Assembly (NCBI RefSeq): GCF_900102315.1
Contig: NZ_FNBL01000007.1
Location: 124,001-188,000, forward strand
Source of the DNA: Celeribacter baekdonensis
Lineage (GTDB): Bacteria > Pseudomonadota > Alphaproteobacteria > Rhodobacterales > Rhodobacteraceae
Length of the DNA: 64,000 nucleotides
Reading direction: 5' to 3'
Shown here in pieces: positions 40,428 to 51,302 of this stretch; position 1 is the stretch's first letter; each line of letters starts with the position of its first letter. The notes beneath the pieces are model-generated. The model was not told the DNA's origin and searched no databases. It was given only the letters and a program-made list of their open reading frames with translations. The position numbers and the translations under genes were made by a program.

Positions 40428-41348
40428 ATGACCACGCTCGTTTTCGGCCACAAATCCCCTGACACAGATTCCACCGGTTCCCCGCTCATCTGGGCATGGT
40501 ACCTCAACGAAGTGAAAGGCGTTGACGCCAAACCCGTGCTTTTGGGCGCGCCGAACACAGAAGCCGCTTTTGTGGTTGAGAAATGGGGGTTCGAGACGCC
40601 CGAGATCATTTCTGAAGTTGCTGAAGGCCAAGACGTTGTCATCGTCGACACCAACAACCCGGCCGAATTGCCGGACGCAATCAACGACGCCAATGTCATC
40701 GCCATCATTGACCACCACAAACTTGTGGGCGGTCTTGAGACCAAAGGTCCGATCGACATCACCATCCGCCCGCTCGCCTGCACCGCGACCATCATGTATG
40801 ACCTGATGGGCGATGACGCCGCCAAAATGCCCGACAATATCAAAGGCGCGATGCTGTCTTGCATCCTCTCCGACACGTTGGAATTCCGCTCCCCGACCAC
40901 CACGGATGTGGACAAAGAACTGGCCGTGAAACTGGCCGCCGAGTTGAACATCAATCTGGGCCAATATGCCTCTGAAATGTTCGAAGCCAAATCCGATGTC
41001 TCCGCCTTTTCTGACGCCGAATTGTTGCGGATGGATTCGAAAGAATATGCCGTCGAAGGCACCAAATTCCGCGTCTCCGTGTTGGAAACCACCGCGCCGA
41101 AAATCGTGCTGGACCGCAAGGCCAGCCTGTTGGCCTCCATGATTGATGTCGCCAAGGAAGACGGCGTAGATCATGTGTTGTTGTTCGTGGTCGACATCCT
41201 CAATGAGGAAGCCACAATGTTTGTGCAAAACGATGTGGTCAAAACCGTGGCTGAGAAATCATTTGGCGCAACGGTCACCGGCGACTCCGTTGTGTTGCCG
41301 GGCATCATGTCCCGCAAAAAACAGATCATTCCGAACCTGAAGCTGTAA
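40428..41348 (+). CDS. ppaC: Manganese-dependent (family II) inorganic pyrophosphatase
   Basis: A 306-residue DHH-family enzyme. Metal ligands: GHKSPDTDSTG (His and two Asp, residues 7-15), VIVDTNNP and the IIDHHK DHH motif, plus the C-terminal SRKKQ substrate motif. It hydrolyses pyrophosphate to phosphate. Family II enzymes are commoner in Firmicutes; in alphaproteobacteria family I (ppa) or membrane pumps are usual, so its presence here is worth noting. No CBS regulatory domains. Own terminator follows. Confidence 0.95.
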   Translation: MTTLVFGHKSPDTDSTGSPLIWAWYLNEVKGVDAKPVLLGAPNTEAAFVVEKWGFETPEIISEVAEGQDVVIVDTNNPAELPDAINDANVIAIIDHHKLVGGLETKGPIDITIRPLACTATIMYDLMGDDAAKMPDNIKGAMLSCILSDTLEFRSPTTTDVDKELAVKLAAELNINLGQYASEMFEAKSDVSAFSDAELLRMDSKEYAVEGTKFRVSVLETTAPKIVLDRKASLLASMIDVAKEDGVDHVLLFVVDILNEEATMFVQNDVVKTVAEKSFGATVTGDSVVLPGIMSRKKQIIPNLKL

Positions 41349-41364
41349 TCTAAGCTATAGTCCA

Positions 41365-41393
41365 AAGGCCCGCCCAATCCGGCGGGCCTTTTT
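41365..41393 (+). terminator. Rho-independent terminator of ppaC
   Basis: AAGGCCCGCC and GGCGGGCC pair around AATCC and are followed by TTTTT, just before the second GNAT gene. Confidence 0.88.
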
Positions 41394-41410
41394 CGTTTGA
41401 GGAGCCGTTC

Positions 41411-41890
41411 ATGGCGACACGCCCGGATTTCATGCGCGAACTGAAACGCGGCGAAGAAGACGAGGTCTCCGCCCTTTTGACCGCTGCCTTTGGTCAAAAA
41501 GACGAGGCCAGACTGGTCGAGGATCTGCGCAAAACCCGCGCGATTGCCGGTGAAATGGTCTTGCCCTCCTCCGAGGGACTTGTCGGCTATGCTGCGCTCT
41601 CGACCATGATCTCGCCCAAAGGCTGGCTCTGCCTCGCCCCGGTCGCCATCCGCCCCGACATGCAACGTCACGGTCATGGTCGGCGCCTTGTTGGCATGAT
41701 TTCGCAATGGGCGGAGATGAGCGGCAACAGCTTGGTCGTTTTGGGCGATCCGGCGTTTTACACGCGCTGTGGCTTTGCCCCGATCCCGGAGGGTTTCACC
41801 ACTCCTTACGCGCTGGACCACACCTTGATCGCAGGCCCGGCAAAGACGAAAACTCCCGCGCTGATCTACCCCAAAGCTTTTGGAGTCTAA
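41411..41890 (+). CDS. GNAT-family N-acetyltransferase (YhbS-like)
   Basis: A 159-residue acetyltransferase with AVRPDMQRHGHGRRLVG-type acetyl-CoA site (seen as IRPDMQRHGHGRRLVGMI) and LVVLGDPAFYTRCGFAPIPEGF. It resembles the gene at 35604, so one arose by duplication or both belong to one large subgroup. Substrate unknown. GGAGCC precedes the ATG. It is 18 bases after the ppaC terminator and probably has its own promoter activity or depends on read-through. Confidence 0.86.
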   Translation: MATRPDFMRELKRGEEDEVSALLTAAFGQKDEARLVEDLRKTRAIAGEMVLPSSEGLVGYAALSTMISPKGWLCLAPVAIRPDMQRHGHGRRLVGMISQWAEMSGNSLVVLGDPAFYTRCGFAPIPEGFTTPYALDHTLIAGPAKTKTPALIYPKAFGV

Positions 41891-41986
41891 CATGCTGAGG
41901 GTCCCGATCAGTCGCGCTTGATGCCGCCCCTCCCCTTTTCGCCCAAATAGCCTATATCAAAGGCGACCCTAAATTCAGAGGCCCCC

Positions 41987-42862
41987 ATGACCCGCCTGAT
42001 CCAATCGCTCTCCGAAATTTCCACCAATTACGACGCGCTGTTCGTCGATCTGTGGGGCTGTGTCCACAACGGCGTAACCGCCTACCCCGAGGCCTGTGCC
42101 GCCCTGCAAGACTATCGCAAAACCGGCGGCAAGGTGGTGTTGGTGACCAACTCCCCGCGGCCTTGGCGCTCGGTTGCGACCCAAATCAAAGAATTTGGTG
42201 TGCCGGATGACGCCTATGACGCCATTGCCACCTCTGGCGATTCGGCGCGTTTGGCAATGTATCTGGGCGTGGTGGGGCAAAAGGTGCACCACATCGGCGA
42301 CATGTTCAAAGACGATTTCATGCAGCCGATGGACATCATTATGGAAGAAGCGCTTGAGATCACCGAAGTGCCGCTGAAAGACGCGGAGGGCATTGTCTGC
42401 TCCGGTCCAGAAGACCCTCTGGCCGATCCCGAAGAGTATCGCGGCACCTTCCTCTACGCCAAGCAAAAGGGCATGAAACTGCTCTGTGCCAACCCTGACA
42501 TTGTTGTGGATCGTGGCGAGGTTCGGGAATGGTGCGCCGGGGCTTTGGCCGCGCTTTATACCGAGATGGGCGGTGAGAGCCTCTATTTCGGCAAACCGCA
42601 CCCGCCGATTTATGATCTGGCCCGGCGTCGCCTGTCGCGCCTCGCCGACATCGAGGACGCGCGCATTCTGTGCATTGGCGATGGCATTGGCACCGACGTG
42701 ATGGGCGGCATTGGTGAGGGCTTGGACGTGTTGTTCATCACCGGCGGCTTGGCGGCGAAAGAATTCGGCCCCGATCCGGTCAACCCCGATCCAGCGCGAC
42801 TTAAAATGTGGCTCTCCGAGCAAAACCTGGCTCCGACGGCGGCCATTTCCCTTCTACGCTAA
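41987..42862 (+). CDS. TIGR01459-family HAD hydrolase
   Basis: A 291-residue HAD phosphatase of subclass IIA. Motif I is FVDLWGCVHNG, with Trp where many members have DxD, a mark of TIGR01459; motif II is VVLVTNSPRP, and motif III/IV is YFGKPHPPIYDLA...CIGDGIGTDVMGG. Substrate unknown; the group is mostly alphaproteobacterial. Its TAA is the start of a palindromic repeat. GNAT and HAD genes are 96 bases apart. Confidence 0.88.
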   Translation: MTRLIQSLSEISTNYDALFVDLWGCVHNGVTAYPEACAALQDYRKTGGKVVLVTNSPRPWRSVATQIKEFGVPDDAYDAIATSGDSARLAMYLGVVGQKVHHIGDMFKDDFMQPMDIIMEEALEITEVPLKDAEGIVCSGPEDPLADPEEYRGTFLYAKQKGMKLLCANPDIVVDRGEVREWCAGALAALYTEMGGESLYFGKPHPPIYDLARRRLSRLADIEDARILCIGDGIGTDVMGGIGEGLDVLFITGGLAAKEFGPDPVNPDPARLKMWLSEQNLAPTAAISLLR

Positions 42863-42916
42863 AGCCTTCGATGATGCGGATGCTTTGTATCTGATCAAAT
42901 GCGAGATGCGTTAAAC
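42860..42916. repeat. Palindromic TAAAGCC element (copy 5)
   Basis: Starts with the TAA of the HAD gene and matches the element at 32677 in TAAAGCCTTCGATG-N-TGCGG, GCTTTG and CTGATC, but lacks the inner ~10 bases of that copy. A second hairpin, GGCAATGGC...GCCATTGCC (42917-42950), follows and may terminate transcription. Confidence 0.7.
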
Positions 42917-43032
42917 GGCAATGGCACGGCGGATATGCCGCGCCATTGCCAAAGTGCCTCAAATAAGAGACATGTCGTGAGAAATATATTTACGCACAAC
43001 ATCACATTTTAGTTTTTTTCTTTCGCGCAATA

Positions 43033-43061
43033 TTGTTTCGCTTATGATTTAGGTCTATGCT
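43033..43061 (+). promoter_or_regulatory. Candidate promoter of maoC-ribF-ycgN-ltaE
   Basis: TTGTTT (43033-43038), 17 bases, TATGCT (43056-43061), in an AT-rich stretch about 30 bases before the MaoC-like start. Confidence 0.55.
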
Positions 43062-43092
43062 GCACTGCAACACAGCGAAGGATTCGGAGATC

Positions 43093-43536
43093 ATGTTGGA
43101 CAATATGCCCCGCGGAACCATCTGCATCGAGGACATCGAGATTGGGATGACACGCTCTTTGCGCAAGACCATCACCGATCATGACATCGAGCTGTTTGGT
43201 GAAATTTCGACCGACCGCAACCCCGTGCATTTCGACGATGACTATGCCAACGACACGATTTTCGAAGGCCGCATCGCCCATGGCATGTTGACTGCGGGTC
43301 TCATTTCGGCGGTGATTGGCGAGCAATTGCCCGGCCATGGCACCATCTACATGGGCCAGACTTTGAAATTCCTCGCCCCCGTGCGCCCCGGCGACACTGT
43401 GTTGGCCGAAGTGACCGTGACCGACATCATCCATGCAAAACGCCGGGTTGCTCTTGAATGTCGCTGTACCGTAGGCGATACCGTAGTCTTGAAAGGCGAG
43501 GCTATGGTGCTTGCGCCGAGCCGCAAATTCGACTGA
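43093..43536 (+). CDS. MaoC-like (R)-specific enoyl-CoA hydratase
   Basis: A 147-residue hot-dog-fold hydratase. Active-site motif FGEISTDRNPVHFDDDYA supplies Asp and His, then IAHGMLTAGLIS. PhaJ-type enzymes hydrate enoyl-CoA to (R)-3-hydroxyacyl-CoA, feeding polyhydroxyalkanoate or lipid pathways; exact acyl length unknown. The ATG at 43093 with GGAG upstream is preferred over an ATG at 43057 that lies in the promoter. It leads a four-gene unit. Confidence 0.9.
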   Translation: MLDNMPRGTICIEDIEIGMTRSLRKTITDHDIELFGEISTDRNPVHFDDDYANDTIFEGRIAHGMLTAGLISAVIGEQLPGHGTIYMGQTLKFLAPVRPGDTVLAEVTVTDIIHAKRRVALECRCTVGDTVVLKGEAMVLAPSRKFD

Positions 43537-43563
43537 CGCGGGGGGCTCCCCGCGAGGAGCCCC

Positions 43564-44490
43564 ATGCAGATTCACACGCACTGGACCGACATTCCTGACG
43601 AGGCCAAAGGCTGTTCTGCCGCCATTGGCAATTTTGATGGTGTACACCTTGGTCACCGCCGTGTCATCGACCTCGCGCGCCAACATGGCCCGCTGGGTCT
43701 TGTCACCTTTGAACCCCATCCGCGTGAATATTTCGCCCCTGGTGCCCCGCCCTTTCGCCTGATGAATGCCGAGGCCAAAGCCAATCGGCTGGCGAAACTG
43801 GGGGTTGAGCAGTTGTTTCAACTGCCGTTTGACGCCGACATGGCGGCGATGACCCCAGACCAATTTGCCCGCAGCGTGATCAAAGACGGGCTTGGCCTGA
43901 CGCATGTCGTGGTCGGGGCCGATTTTTGCTTTGGCACCAAACGGGCCGGCACTGTCGAGGACCTCAAACGGTTTGGCGAGGACATGGGGTTTGGCGTCAC
44001 CGTGGCCGAGCTTTTGGAAACCGATGGTGGTGTGTCGTCCTCCTCGGCGATCCGCGTGGCTTTAGCCGAAGGCCGCCCGCAAGATGCCGCCAATATGCTG
44101 GGCCACTGGCACCGCATCGAGGGTATGGTCGGCCATGGCGACAAACGCGGTCGCGACCTTGGCTTTCCGACGGCCAACATGTCCATCGCCGGACTGCACG
44201 CGCCAAAATTTGGCGTCTACGCCGTGCTGGTCGATGTCCTCACCGGCCCGAACAAAGGCAATTACCAAGGTGCCGCCTCCTTGGGCGTCAAGCCGACCTT
44301 TGGTGCCAACCTGCCGTGCCTTGAGACTTTCGTGTTTGATTTTGAAGGCAATCTTTACGACGAACATCTCTCCGTCGCCTTTGTGGAGTACCTGCGGCCC
44401 GAATTGGTGTTCACCGACCTGAACGCCTTGATCACGCAGATGAATGCCGATTGCGAGTGCGCGCGTCAGATCCTTGGCGCTCTGGAATGA
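43564..44490 (+). CDS. ribF: Bifunctional riboflavin kinase / FAD synthetase
   Basis: A 308-residue enzyme making FMN then FAD. N-terminal adenylyltransferase half: IGNFDGVHLGHRRVI with the nucleotidyltransferase HxGH-like site, and SSSAIRVALAEG. C-terminal kinase half: GHGDKRGRDLGFPTANM and NLPCLETFVFDFEGNLYDEHLSV. All flavoproteins in the window depend on it. GAGGAG precedes the ATG; its TGA overlaps the ycgN-like ATG. Confidence 0.97.
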   Translation: MQIHTHWTDIPDEAKGCSAAIGNFDGVHLGHRRVIDLARQHGPLGLVTFEPHPREYFAPGAPPFRLMNAEAKANRLAKLGVEQLFQLPFDADMAAMTPDQFARSVIKDGLGLTHVVVGADFCFGTKRAGTVEDLKRFGEDMGFGVTVAELLETDGGVSSSSAIRVALAEGRPQDAANMLGHWHRIEGMVGHGDKRGRDLGFPTANMSIAGLHAPKFGVYAVLVDVLTGPNKGNYQGAASLGVKPTFGANLPCLETFVFDFEGNLYDEHLSVAFVEYLRPELVFTDLNALITQMNADCECARQILGALE

Positions 44491-44936
44491 GCACGCGCCC
44501 CCGGTTCTGGGAAACCGTCCCGCTCAAAAAGATGACGCCCGAGGAATGGGAAGCGCTGTGTGATGGCTGCGGCAAATGTTGCCTCAACAAGATCGAGGAT
44601 GCGGACACAGGCGAGGTGTTTTTGACCCGTGTCGCCTGTCGCCTTTTGGACGATCAGTCCTGCCAATGCGCCCAATATCAGATCCGTAAAAACCTTGTGC
44701 CTGAGTGCATTCAACTCAGCCCCGAGACCATCGAAACCCACGCCTATTGGATGCCCGTCACCTGCGCCTATCGCCTGTTGTGGCAGGGGCGCGAGCTGCC
44801 CGACTGGCACCCGCTGTTGACCGGAGATCCCGAAAGTGTTCATGCTGCCGGCGTCTCTGTGCGCGGACGCACCGTCCCGGAATTCGAGGTCGATGAGGAC
44901 GAGTGGGAAGACTATATCATTGAGGAACCGAGCTGA
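44487..44936 (+). CDS. YcgN-family cysteine-cluster protein
   Basis: A 149-residue UPF0153/YcgN protein. Cysteines in CDGCGKCCLNK (near residues 25-33), then VACRLLD, CQCAQY and PECIQL, a CxxCxxxCC-type zinc or iron-sulfur chelating cluster. Function unknown. It overlaps ribF by four bases and ltaE by one, so translation of the three is coupled. No signal peptide or membrane segment. Confidence 0.9.
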   Translation: MSTRPRFWETVPLKKMTPEEWEALCDGCGKCCLNKIEDADTGEVFLTRVACRLLDDQSCQCAQYQIRKNLVPECIQLSPETIETHAYWMPVTCAYRLLWQGRELPDWHPLLTGDPESVHAAGVSVRGRTVPEFEVDEDEWEDYIIEEPS

Positions 44937-45970
44937 TGTTTTTTGGGTCTGACAACACCTCCGGCGTGCATCCGAAACTGATGGAAGCGCTGGCCAAAGC
45001 CAATGACGGCTACGCCGCCCCCTATGGCACGGATCGCTGGACGGCGGAATTGACCGAGCGGTTGCGTGACCTGTTTCAGGCCCCGGACGCTTTGGTCTAT
45101 CCGATGACTTCGGGCACCGGCACCAATGCGGCAATCCTGGCGGCGATGACCCCGCCTTGGGGCATCATCTATTGCCACAAAACCGCGCATATCGAGGTGG
45201 ATGAACGCAACTCTGTGCCATTTTATTCCGGCGGGGCGAAACTCAAACCCTTGCCCGGCACGGCCAGCCGCCTCGCGCCCGAGGCTTTGCGCATCGAAAT
45301 TCTCGCTGACACCGACAAAGATGACATTCACGCCAGCCCACCTGCCGCCGTCTCCGTGACCAACCTGACCGAATTTGGCGAGCTTTATAGCCCCGCGGAC
45401 ATCGCCGCGATCGCAGATGCGGCGGAGTTGCCGCTGCACTTAGATGGCGCGCGGTTTGCCAATGCGCTGGCGGCCTCGAAAGCCTCCCCATGGGAAATGA
45501 CCCGCGAACTCGCAAGCCTCTCCTTGGGCGCGACCAAAACCGGCGCGATGGCGGCGGAGGCGGCGATCCTGTTTGATCCCTCGTTCAAAAATACCTTTGA
45601 AAGCAACCGGATGCGCGGTGGGCACAACCTGTCAAAAGCGCGCTACGTTTCGGCGCAACTGCTCGCATGGCTGGAGGATGATCTTTGGCTGGAGCTGGCA
45701 ACCCAGGCCAATGCCATGGGCGCGCGATTGGCCGCCGGGATCACCGAGATCGGCGGCGATTTGGCCTATGAGGTAGCGGGCAATATGGTGTTTGCCCGCC
45801 TGCCCCGTGCCCAACACGCCAAAGCAAAGGCGCGCGGCGCGGTCTATAACCTTTGGGGCCCACAGCCTATGACAGGCGACCCGGATCAGCCGATGCTCGC
45901 GCGCTTTGTTGCAAGCTGGTCAACGACAGAGGCCGATGTGGATGCGCTTTTGGCGGCGTTTGCCGACTAA
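44936..45970 (+). CDS. ltaE: Low-specificity threonine aldolase
   Basis: A 344-residue PLP enzyme of fold type I that cleaves threonine/allo-threonine to glycine and acetaldehyde. Opening FFGSDNTSGVHPKLMEAL; LHLDGARFANAL with the PLP-ring aspartate; Schiff-base lysine in SLGATKTGAM. The L- or D- and allo-preference cannot be read from sequence. Its start overlaps the ycgN-like stop (TGATG), and its end overlaps the convergent isomerase gene by four bases. Confidence 0.92.
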   Translation: MFFGSDNTSGVHPKLMEALAKANDGYAAPYGTDRWTAELTERLRDLFQAPDALVYPMTSGTGTNAAILAAMTPPWGIIYCHKTAHIEVDERNSVPFYSGGAKLKPLPGTASRLAPEALRIEILADTDKDDIHASPPAAVSVTNLTEFGELYSPADIAAIADAAELPLHLDGARFANALAASKASPWEMTRELASLSLGATKTGAMAAEAAILFDPSFKNTFESNRMRGGHNLSKARYVSAQLLAWLEDDLWLELATQANAMGARLAAGITEIGGDLAYEVAGNMVFARLPRAQHAKAKARGAVYNLWGPQPMTGDPDQPMLARFVASWSTTEADVDALLAAFAD

Positions 45971-46566
45971 AGCGTCGCCAAATAGGCGTCCAGATCGTCC
46001 AACCGATCCTGCCCCCAAAACCGCTCATCCGTGTCGGTCACGATATAAAATGGCGACCCAAACACCCCGGTCAAAAGCGCATCCTCAAGGTTGCGCGCAT
46101 AGACCTCTGCGCCCTTCAACATTCCGGTCATCGACAACATCGGATCAAAGCCAGAGGCCTCGAGCGCCTCAGTGATCACCGCGTCATCCGCGATATTTTT
46201 GTCCTCTTCCCAAACCGCGGTCAACAGGCGCTGCACCAATCCGTCGAGATCACCGCCCCCCGCCTCTTGCGCCGCGAGCACCGCATAGGAGGCAGGCGCA
46301 ACGTTGGTCGGCCAGAATGCCGGCTCAAACTTCATTGGCTTGTCCAATTTGGCGGCAAAGCGTTTAAGTTCCTGCATCCGGTACAGTTTGCGCCCCTCGG
46401 CGCGCTGCGCCGGACGTGGCGCGCCAGTGCGGTCAAACAAGGTGAGAATGTCGAACGGTTTGTAGCGGACAGTCGCGCCGTGATCCGCCGCGATTTGGGC
46501 AAACCGGTCGCCCGCGAGATAGGTGAAGGACGACAAGAGCGAAAAATAGTAATCAATATGGGCCAT
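45967..46566 (-). CDS. 2-hydroxychromene-2-carboxylate isomerase-like DsbA-fold protein
   Basis: A 199-residue thioredoxin/DsbA-fold, kappa-GST-like protein. Opening HIDYYFSLLSSFTYLAG has Ser where DsbA has its CxxC, as in HCCA isomerases; FWPTNVAPASYAVLAAQEAG and GVFGSPFYIVTD (cis-Pro loop) follow. The named reaction belongs to naphthalene breakdown and needs glutathione; most such homologues are general glutathione enzymes. The ATG at 46566 has GGGAGG upstream. Confidence 0.88.
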   Translation of the reverse strand: MAHIDYYFSLLSSFTYLAGDRFAQIAADHGATVRYKPFDILTLFDRTGAPRPAQRAEGRKLYRMQELKRFAAKLDKPMKFEPAFWPTNVAPASYAVLAAQEAGGGDLDGLVQRLLTAVWEEDKNIADDAVITEALEASGFDPMLSMTGMLKGAEVYARNLEDALLTGVFGSPFYIVTDTDERFWGQDRLDDLDAYLATL

Positions 46567-46774
46567 TTGGTCCCTCCCGGTGGATGCGCTTTGACAGGAC
46601 GTTACTGCGCGCGGGCATGACGGGAAACCGGTTTCACCGCAAAATGACGAGAAAGACACAGATCGCACAGCGCACCTTACCTCTGACATAGACGATGCGC
46701 GGTCTGAGTGGTAAGCGGTGGGCACGTTACGATTCCGTGACAGATCTGGCCAAATCACCTCGGGAAATGCGCTC

Positions 46775-47791
46775 ATGCCCTCCACACACGAACCGAAAAT
46801 CATTTCAGGAAATGCCAACCGCACGCTTGGCAACGCCATCGCTCGGCGCTTGTCGATGCACCGGGGCATGTCCATCGACCTGTGCGATGCGCGTGTGGAA
46901 CGGTTCAATGACGGCGAGATTTTCGTCGAGGTCTATGAAAACGTGCGCGGCGAGGACATGTTTATCGTTCAGCCGACGTCGAACCCGGCCAATGACAACC
47001 TGATGGAATTGCTGATCATCACCGACGCACTGCGCCGTTCCAGCGCGGGTCGGATCACCGCCGTGATCCCCTATTTCGGCTACGCCCGTCAGGACCGCCG
47101 CACCAAAGCCCGCACGCCGATCACCGCCAAACTTGTCGCCAATATGTTGGTCGAAGCGGGGATTGAGCGGGTGCTGACGATGGATCTGCACGCGACCCAG
47201 ATTCAGGGCTTTTTCGATATTCCGGTGGACAACCTTTACGCCTCGCCGGTGTTCGCCCTCGACATCAAACATAATTTCAAAGAGGGCCTGGAAGACATCA
47301 TGATCGTGTCCCCCGACGTTGGTGGTGTGGCCCGCGCCCGCGAATTGGCGAAACGCATCGAAGCGCCGCTGTCCATCGTCGACAAACGCCGCGAAAAGGC
47401 CGGTGAAGTGGCCGAAATGACCGTCATCGGCAATGTCGCTGGCAAAAAATGTATCATCGTCGACGACCTTGTCGACACCGCAGGGACACTGTGTAAAGCG
47501 GCGGAACTATTGATGGAACATGGTGCCGCTGAGGTGCATGCCTATATTTCCCACGGCGTTCTCTCCGGCCCAGCCGTTGAGCGCGTGACCAATTCCAAAC
47601 TCTCTTCACTGGTCATCACCGACTCGATTGAGGCCTCGGATACGGCGAAAGCCTGTAAAAACATCCGCATCGTGCCGACCGCGCCGCTGTTTGCACAGGC
47701 GATCATCAACACGTGGAACGGCACCTCTGTGTCCAGCTTGTTTGAAGACAAGACGCTGGTGCCGCTTTATGAGGGTGTCTATCACCCCTAA
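46775..47791 (+). CDS. prs: Ribose-phosphate pyrophosphokinase (PRPP synthetase)
   Basis: A 338-residue class I enzyme making PRPP from ribose 5-phosphate and ATP for purine, pyrimidine, histidine and NAD synthesis. Signature: [12 protein letters not shown] near residue 45, [13 protein letters not shown] near 140, and the PRPP loop [13 protein letters not shown] near 230. The start (ATG 46775) gives a short extra N-terminus relative to E. coli. Upstream in-frame ATG at 46718 overlaps likely promoter. The TAA is the start of a palindrome-like sequence. Confidence 0.96.
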   Translation: MPSTHEPKIISGNANRTLGNAIARRLSMHRGMSIDLCDARVERFNDGEIFVEVYENVRGEDMFIVQPTSNPANDNLMELLIITDALRRSSAGRITAVIPYFGYARQDRRTKARTPITAKLVANMLVEAGIERVLTMDLHATQIQGFFDIPVDNLYASPVFALDIKHNFKEGLEDIMIVSPDVGGVARARELAKRIEAPLSIVDKRREKAGEVAEMTVIGNVAGKKCIIVDDLVDTAGTLCKAAELLMEHGAAEVHAYISHGVLSGPAVERVTNSKLSSLVITDSIEASDTAKACKNIRIVPTAPLFAQAIINTWNGTSVSSLFEDKTLVPLYEGVYHP

Positions 47792-47825
47792 AGCGTTTCG
47801 GATTTAACGATCTGATAGTGAGACA
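47789..47825. repeat. Palindromic TAAAGCGTTTCG element (copy 6, one arm only)
   Basis: TAAAGCGTTTCGGATTTAA begins at the prs stop codon and GTGAGACA follows at 47818-47825, but the second arm is missing; the prs terminator takes its place. It looks like a decayed or truncated copy. Confidence 0.6.
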
Positions 47826-47829
47826 AACG

Positions 47830-47861
47830 AAAGGCGCGATGGGACCTCCACGCGCCTTTTT
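47830..47861. terminator. Bidirectional terminator between prs and the H-type lectin gene
   Basis: AAAGGCGCG and CGCGCCTTTTT pair around a 13-base loop, between two convergent genes. Confidence 0.85.
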
Positions 47862-47876
47862 CATGTCAGCCGTGGC

Positions 47877-48227
47877 TCAATAGAGGTTCCAGTCATCCTC
47901 ATGACGCACCGGGCCGATGGCCATCCAATCGGCGCGCACGCGGGCAATCTTTGTGTCACCCCAGGTGCGGAAGACAATCACAAACCCGTCCTCGGAGACC
48001 ATTTCGGCTGTTATATCAACGCGGTGGTTGGTGGTTTGATCAATGTCGAGCATCGACAGGCTGACCTGAACCATGGGGTTCTGACTAAACGCCTCGTCAA
48101 ATTCGACGACACGCCGCAGCTCGCGCGGGCCTGTGCCCGTCCACATCGCTCCGCCGTCCTGAAAATCCGAAAAAAGCAGGATGGAACCCTGTTCTATTCC
48201 AATTTGATGACTATCAATTCGTAACAT
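47877..48227 (-). CDS. H-type lectin domain protein
   Basis: A 116-residue protein that is almost wholly an H-type lectin-like beta-sandwich: RVVEFDEAFSQNPMVQVSLSMLDID, VSEDGFVIVFRTWGDTKIARVRADWMAIG. H-type lectins bind GalNAc-like sugars in snails and amoebae; bacterial members are uncharacterised. There is no signal peptide, so it should be cytosolic. It lies downstream of atpC on the same strand beyond the atp terminator. The sugar-binding role is inferred from fold alone. Confidence 0.78.
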   Translation of the reverse strand: MLRIDSHQIGIEQGSILLFSDFQDGGAMWTGTGPRELRRVVEFDEAFSQNPMVQVSLSMLDIDQTTNHRVDITAEMVSEDGFVIVFRTWGDTKIARVRADWMAIGPVRHEDDWNLY

Positions 48228-48363
48228 TTGGTCTTTTGATCTCTGTCCCCGATTCAGATTGCCCTAAAAGGTATCCAAAAGGGAAGCGGAAAAGGGCGAG
48301 CCAGGTCAATCGAATGCGCACTCTGGTTGCACTCAACGGACGCGCACCTGACATCAGGCATAG

Positions 48364-48396
48364 AAAAAGCCCCACAGCGCGAACTGCGGGGCTTTT
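48364..48396 (-). terminator. Rho-independent terminator of the atpHAGDC operon
   Basis: On the minus strand AAAAGCCCCGCAG and CTGTGGGGCTTTTT pair around TTCGCG, 20 bases after atpC. Confidence 0.9.
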
Positions 48397-48416
48397 CAAA
48401 CCTGTGTCACAGCCAA

Positions 48417-48827
48417 TCAGAGATTGGTGTGGAACCCAAGATCCTCGGCGATATGAACCAGATCAGCGAGGAATTTTTGGGTCATGTGATGTTCGTCGGG
48501 ATGCGCTTCTTCGTGGGCTTTGGTGGCCTGCTTGAGAAGATCGGTGACGACCTCTTGGGACATTTCGCCCCGCGGCAGGGCCAGTTCGGCCAAAACAGAG
48601 ATCGTGTCGGCGGACAGCTCGGCAAAGCCCCCCGTCACGACATATTGCTCCTCAACACCTGGACCGGTCGCGGTCAAAAGACCGGGACGCAGCGACAAGA
48701 TGGTCGGCTCATGACCGGCCATCGCGGTGAGGTCACCATCGGCCCCCGGAATCTGCACCTGCTCCACGAGAACGGAGGTCAATTTCCGCTCAGGAGAGAC
48801 GAGATCAAATTGGACATTAGCAGCCAT
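48417..48827 (-). CDS. atpC: ATP synthase F1 epsilon subunit
   Basis: A 136-residue central-stalk subunit. N-terminal beta-sandwich: VQFDLVSPERKLTSVLVEQVQIPGADGDLTAMAGHEPTI...LRPG, then the EEQYVVTGGFAELSADTISVLAE strand. A short C-terminal helical part (RGEMSQEVVTDLLKQATKAHEEA) regulates ATPase activity. Last gene of the F1 operon. A palindromic element lies between it and atpD. Confidence 0.96.
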   Translation of the reverse strand: MAANVQFDLVSPERKLTSVLVEQVQIPGADGDLTAMAGHEPTILSLRPGLLTATGPGVEEQYVVTGGFAELSADTISVLAELALPRGEMSQEVVTDLLKQATKAHEEAHPDEHHMTQKFLADLVHIAEDLGFHTNL

Positions 48828-48906
48828 GAATGGCCTCCTTCAAATGGTTTTCCCGGCATGTCGCTCACAATACTGGGGAAAACCTGTGCCCGATATTGAT
48901 GTCGCG

Positions 48907-48950
48907 AGCGTTTCGAGATCAATCCCAGAGGGTCTGTATCTCGAAACGCT
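48907..48950. repeat. Palindromic AGCGTTTCG element (copy 7) between atpD and atpC
   Basis: AGCGTTTCGAGAT (48907-48919) and its exact complement (48938-48950) form a 13-pair stem with an 18-base loop. It sits inside the operon, 12 bases after the atpD stop, where it could set relative amounts or stability of the atpC message. Confidence 0.8.
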
Positions 48951-48962
48951 TAGGGTGAACGA

Positions 48963-51279
<2,317 letters not shown>

Positions 51280-51302
51280 CTAGCTGTCCTTAATCCTCGG
51301 GA

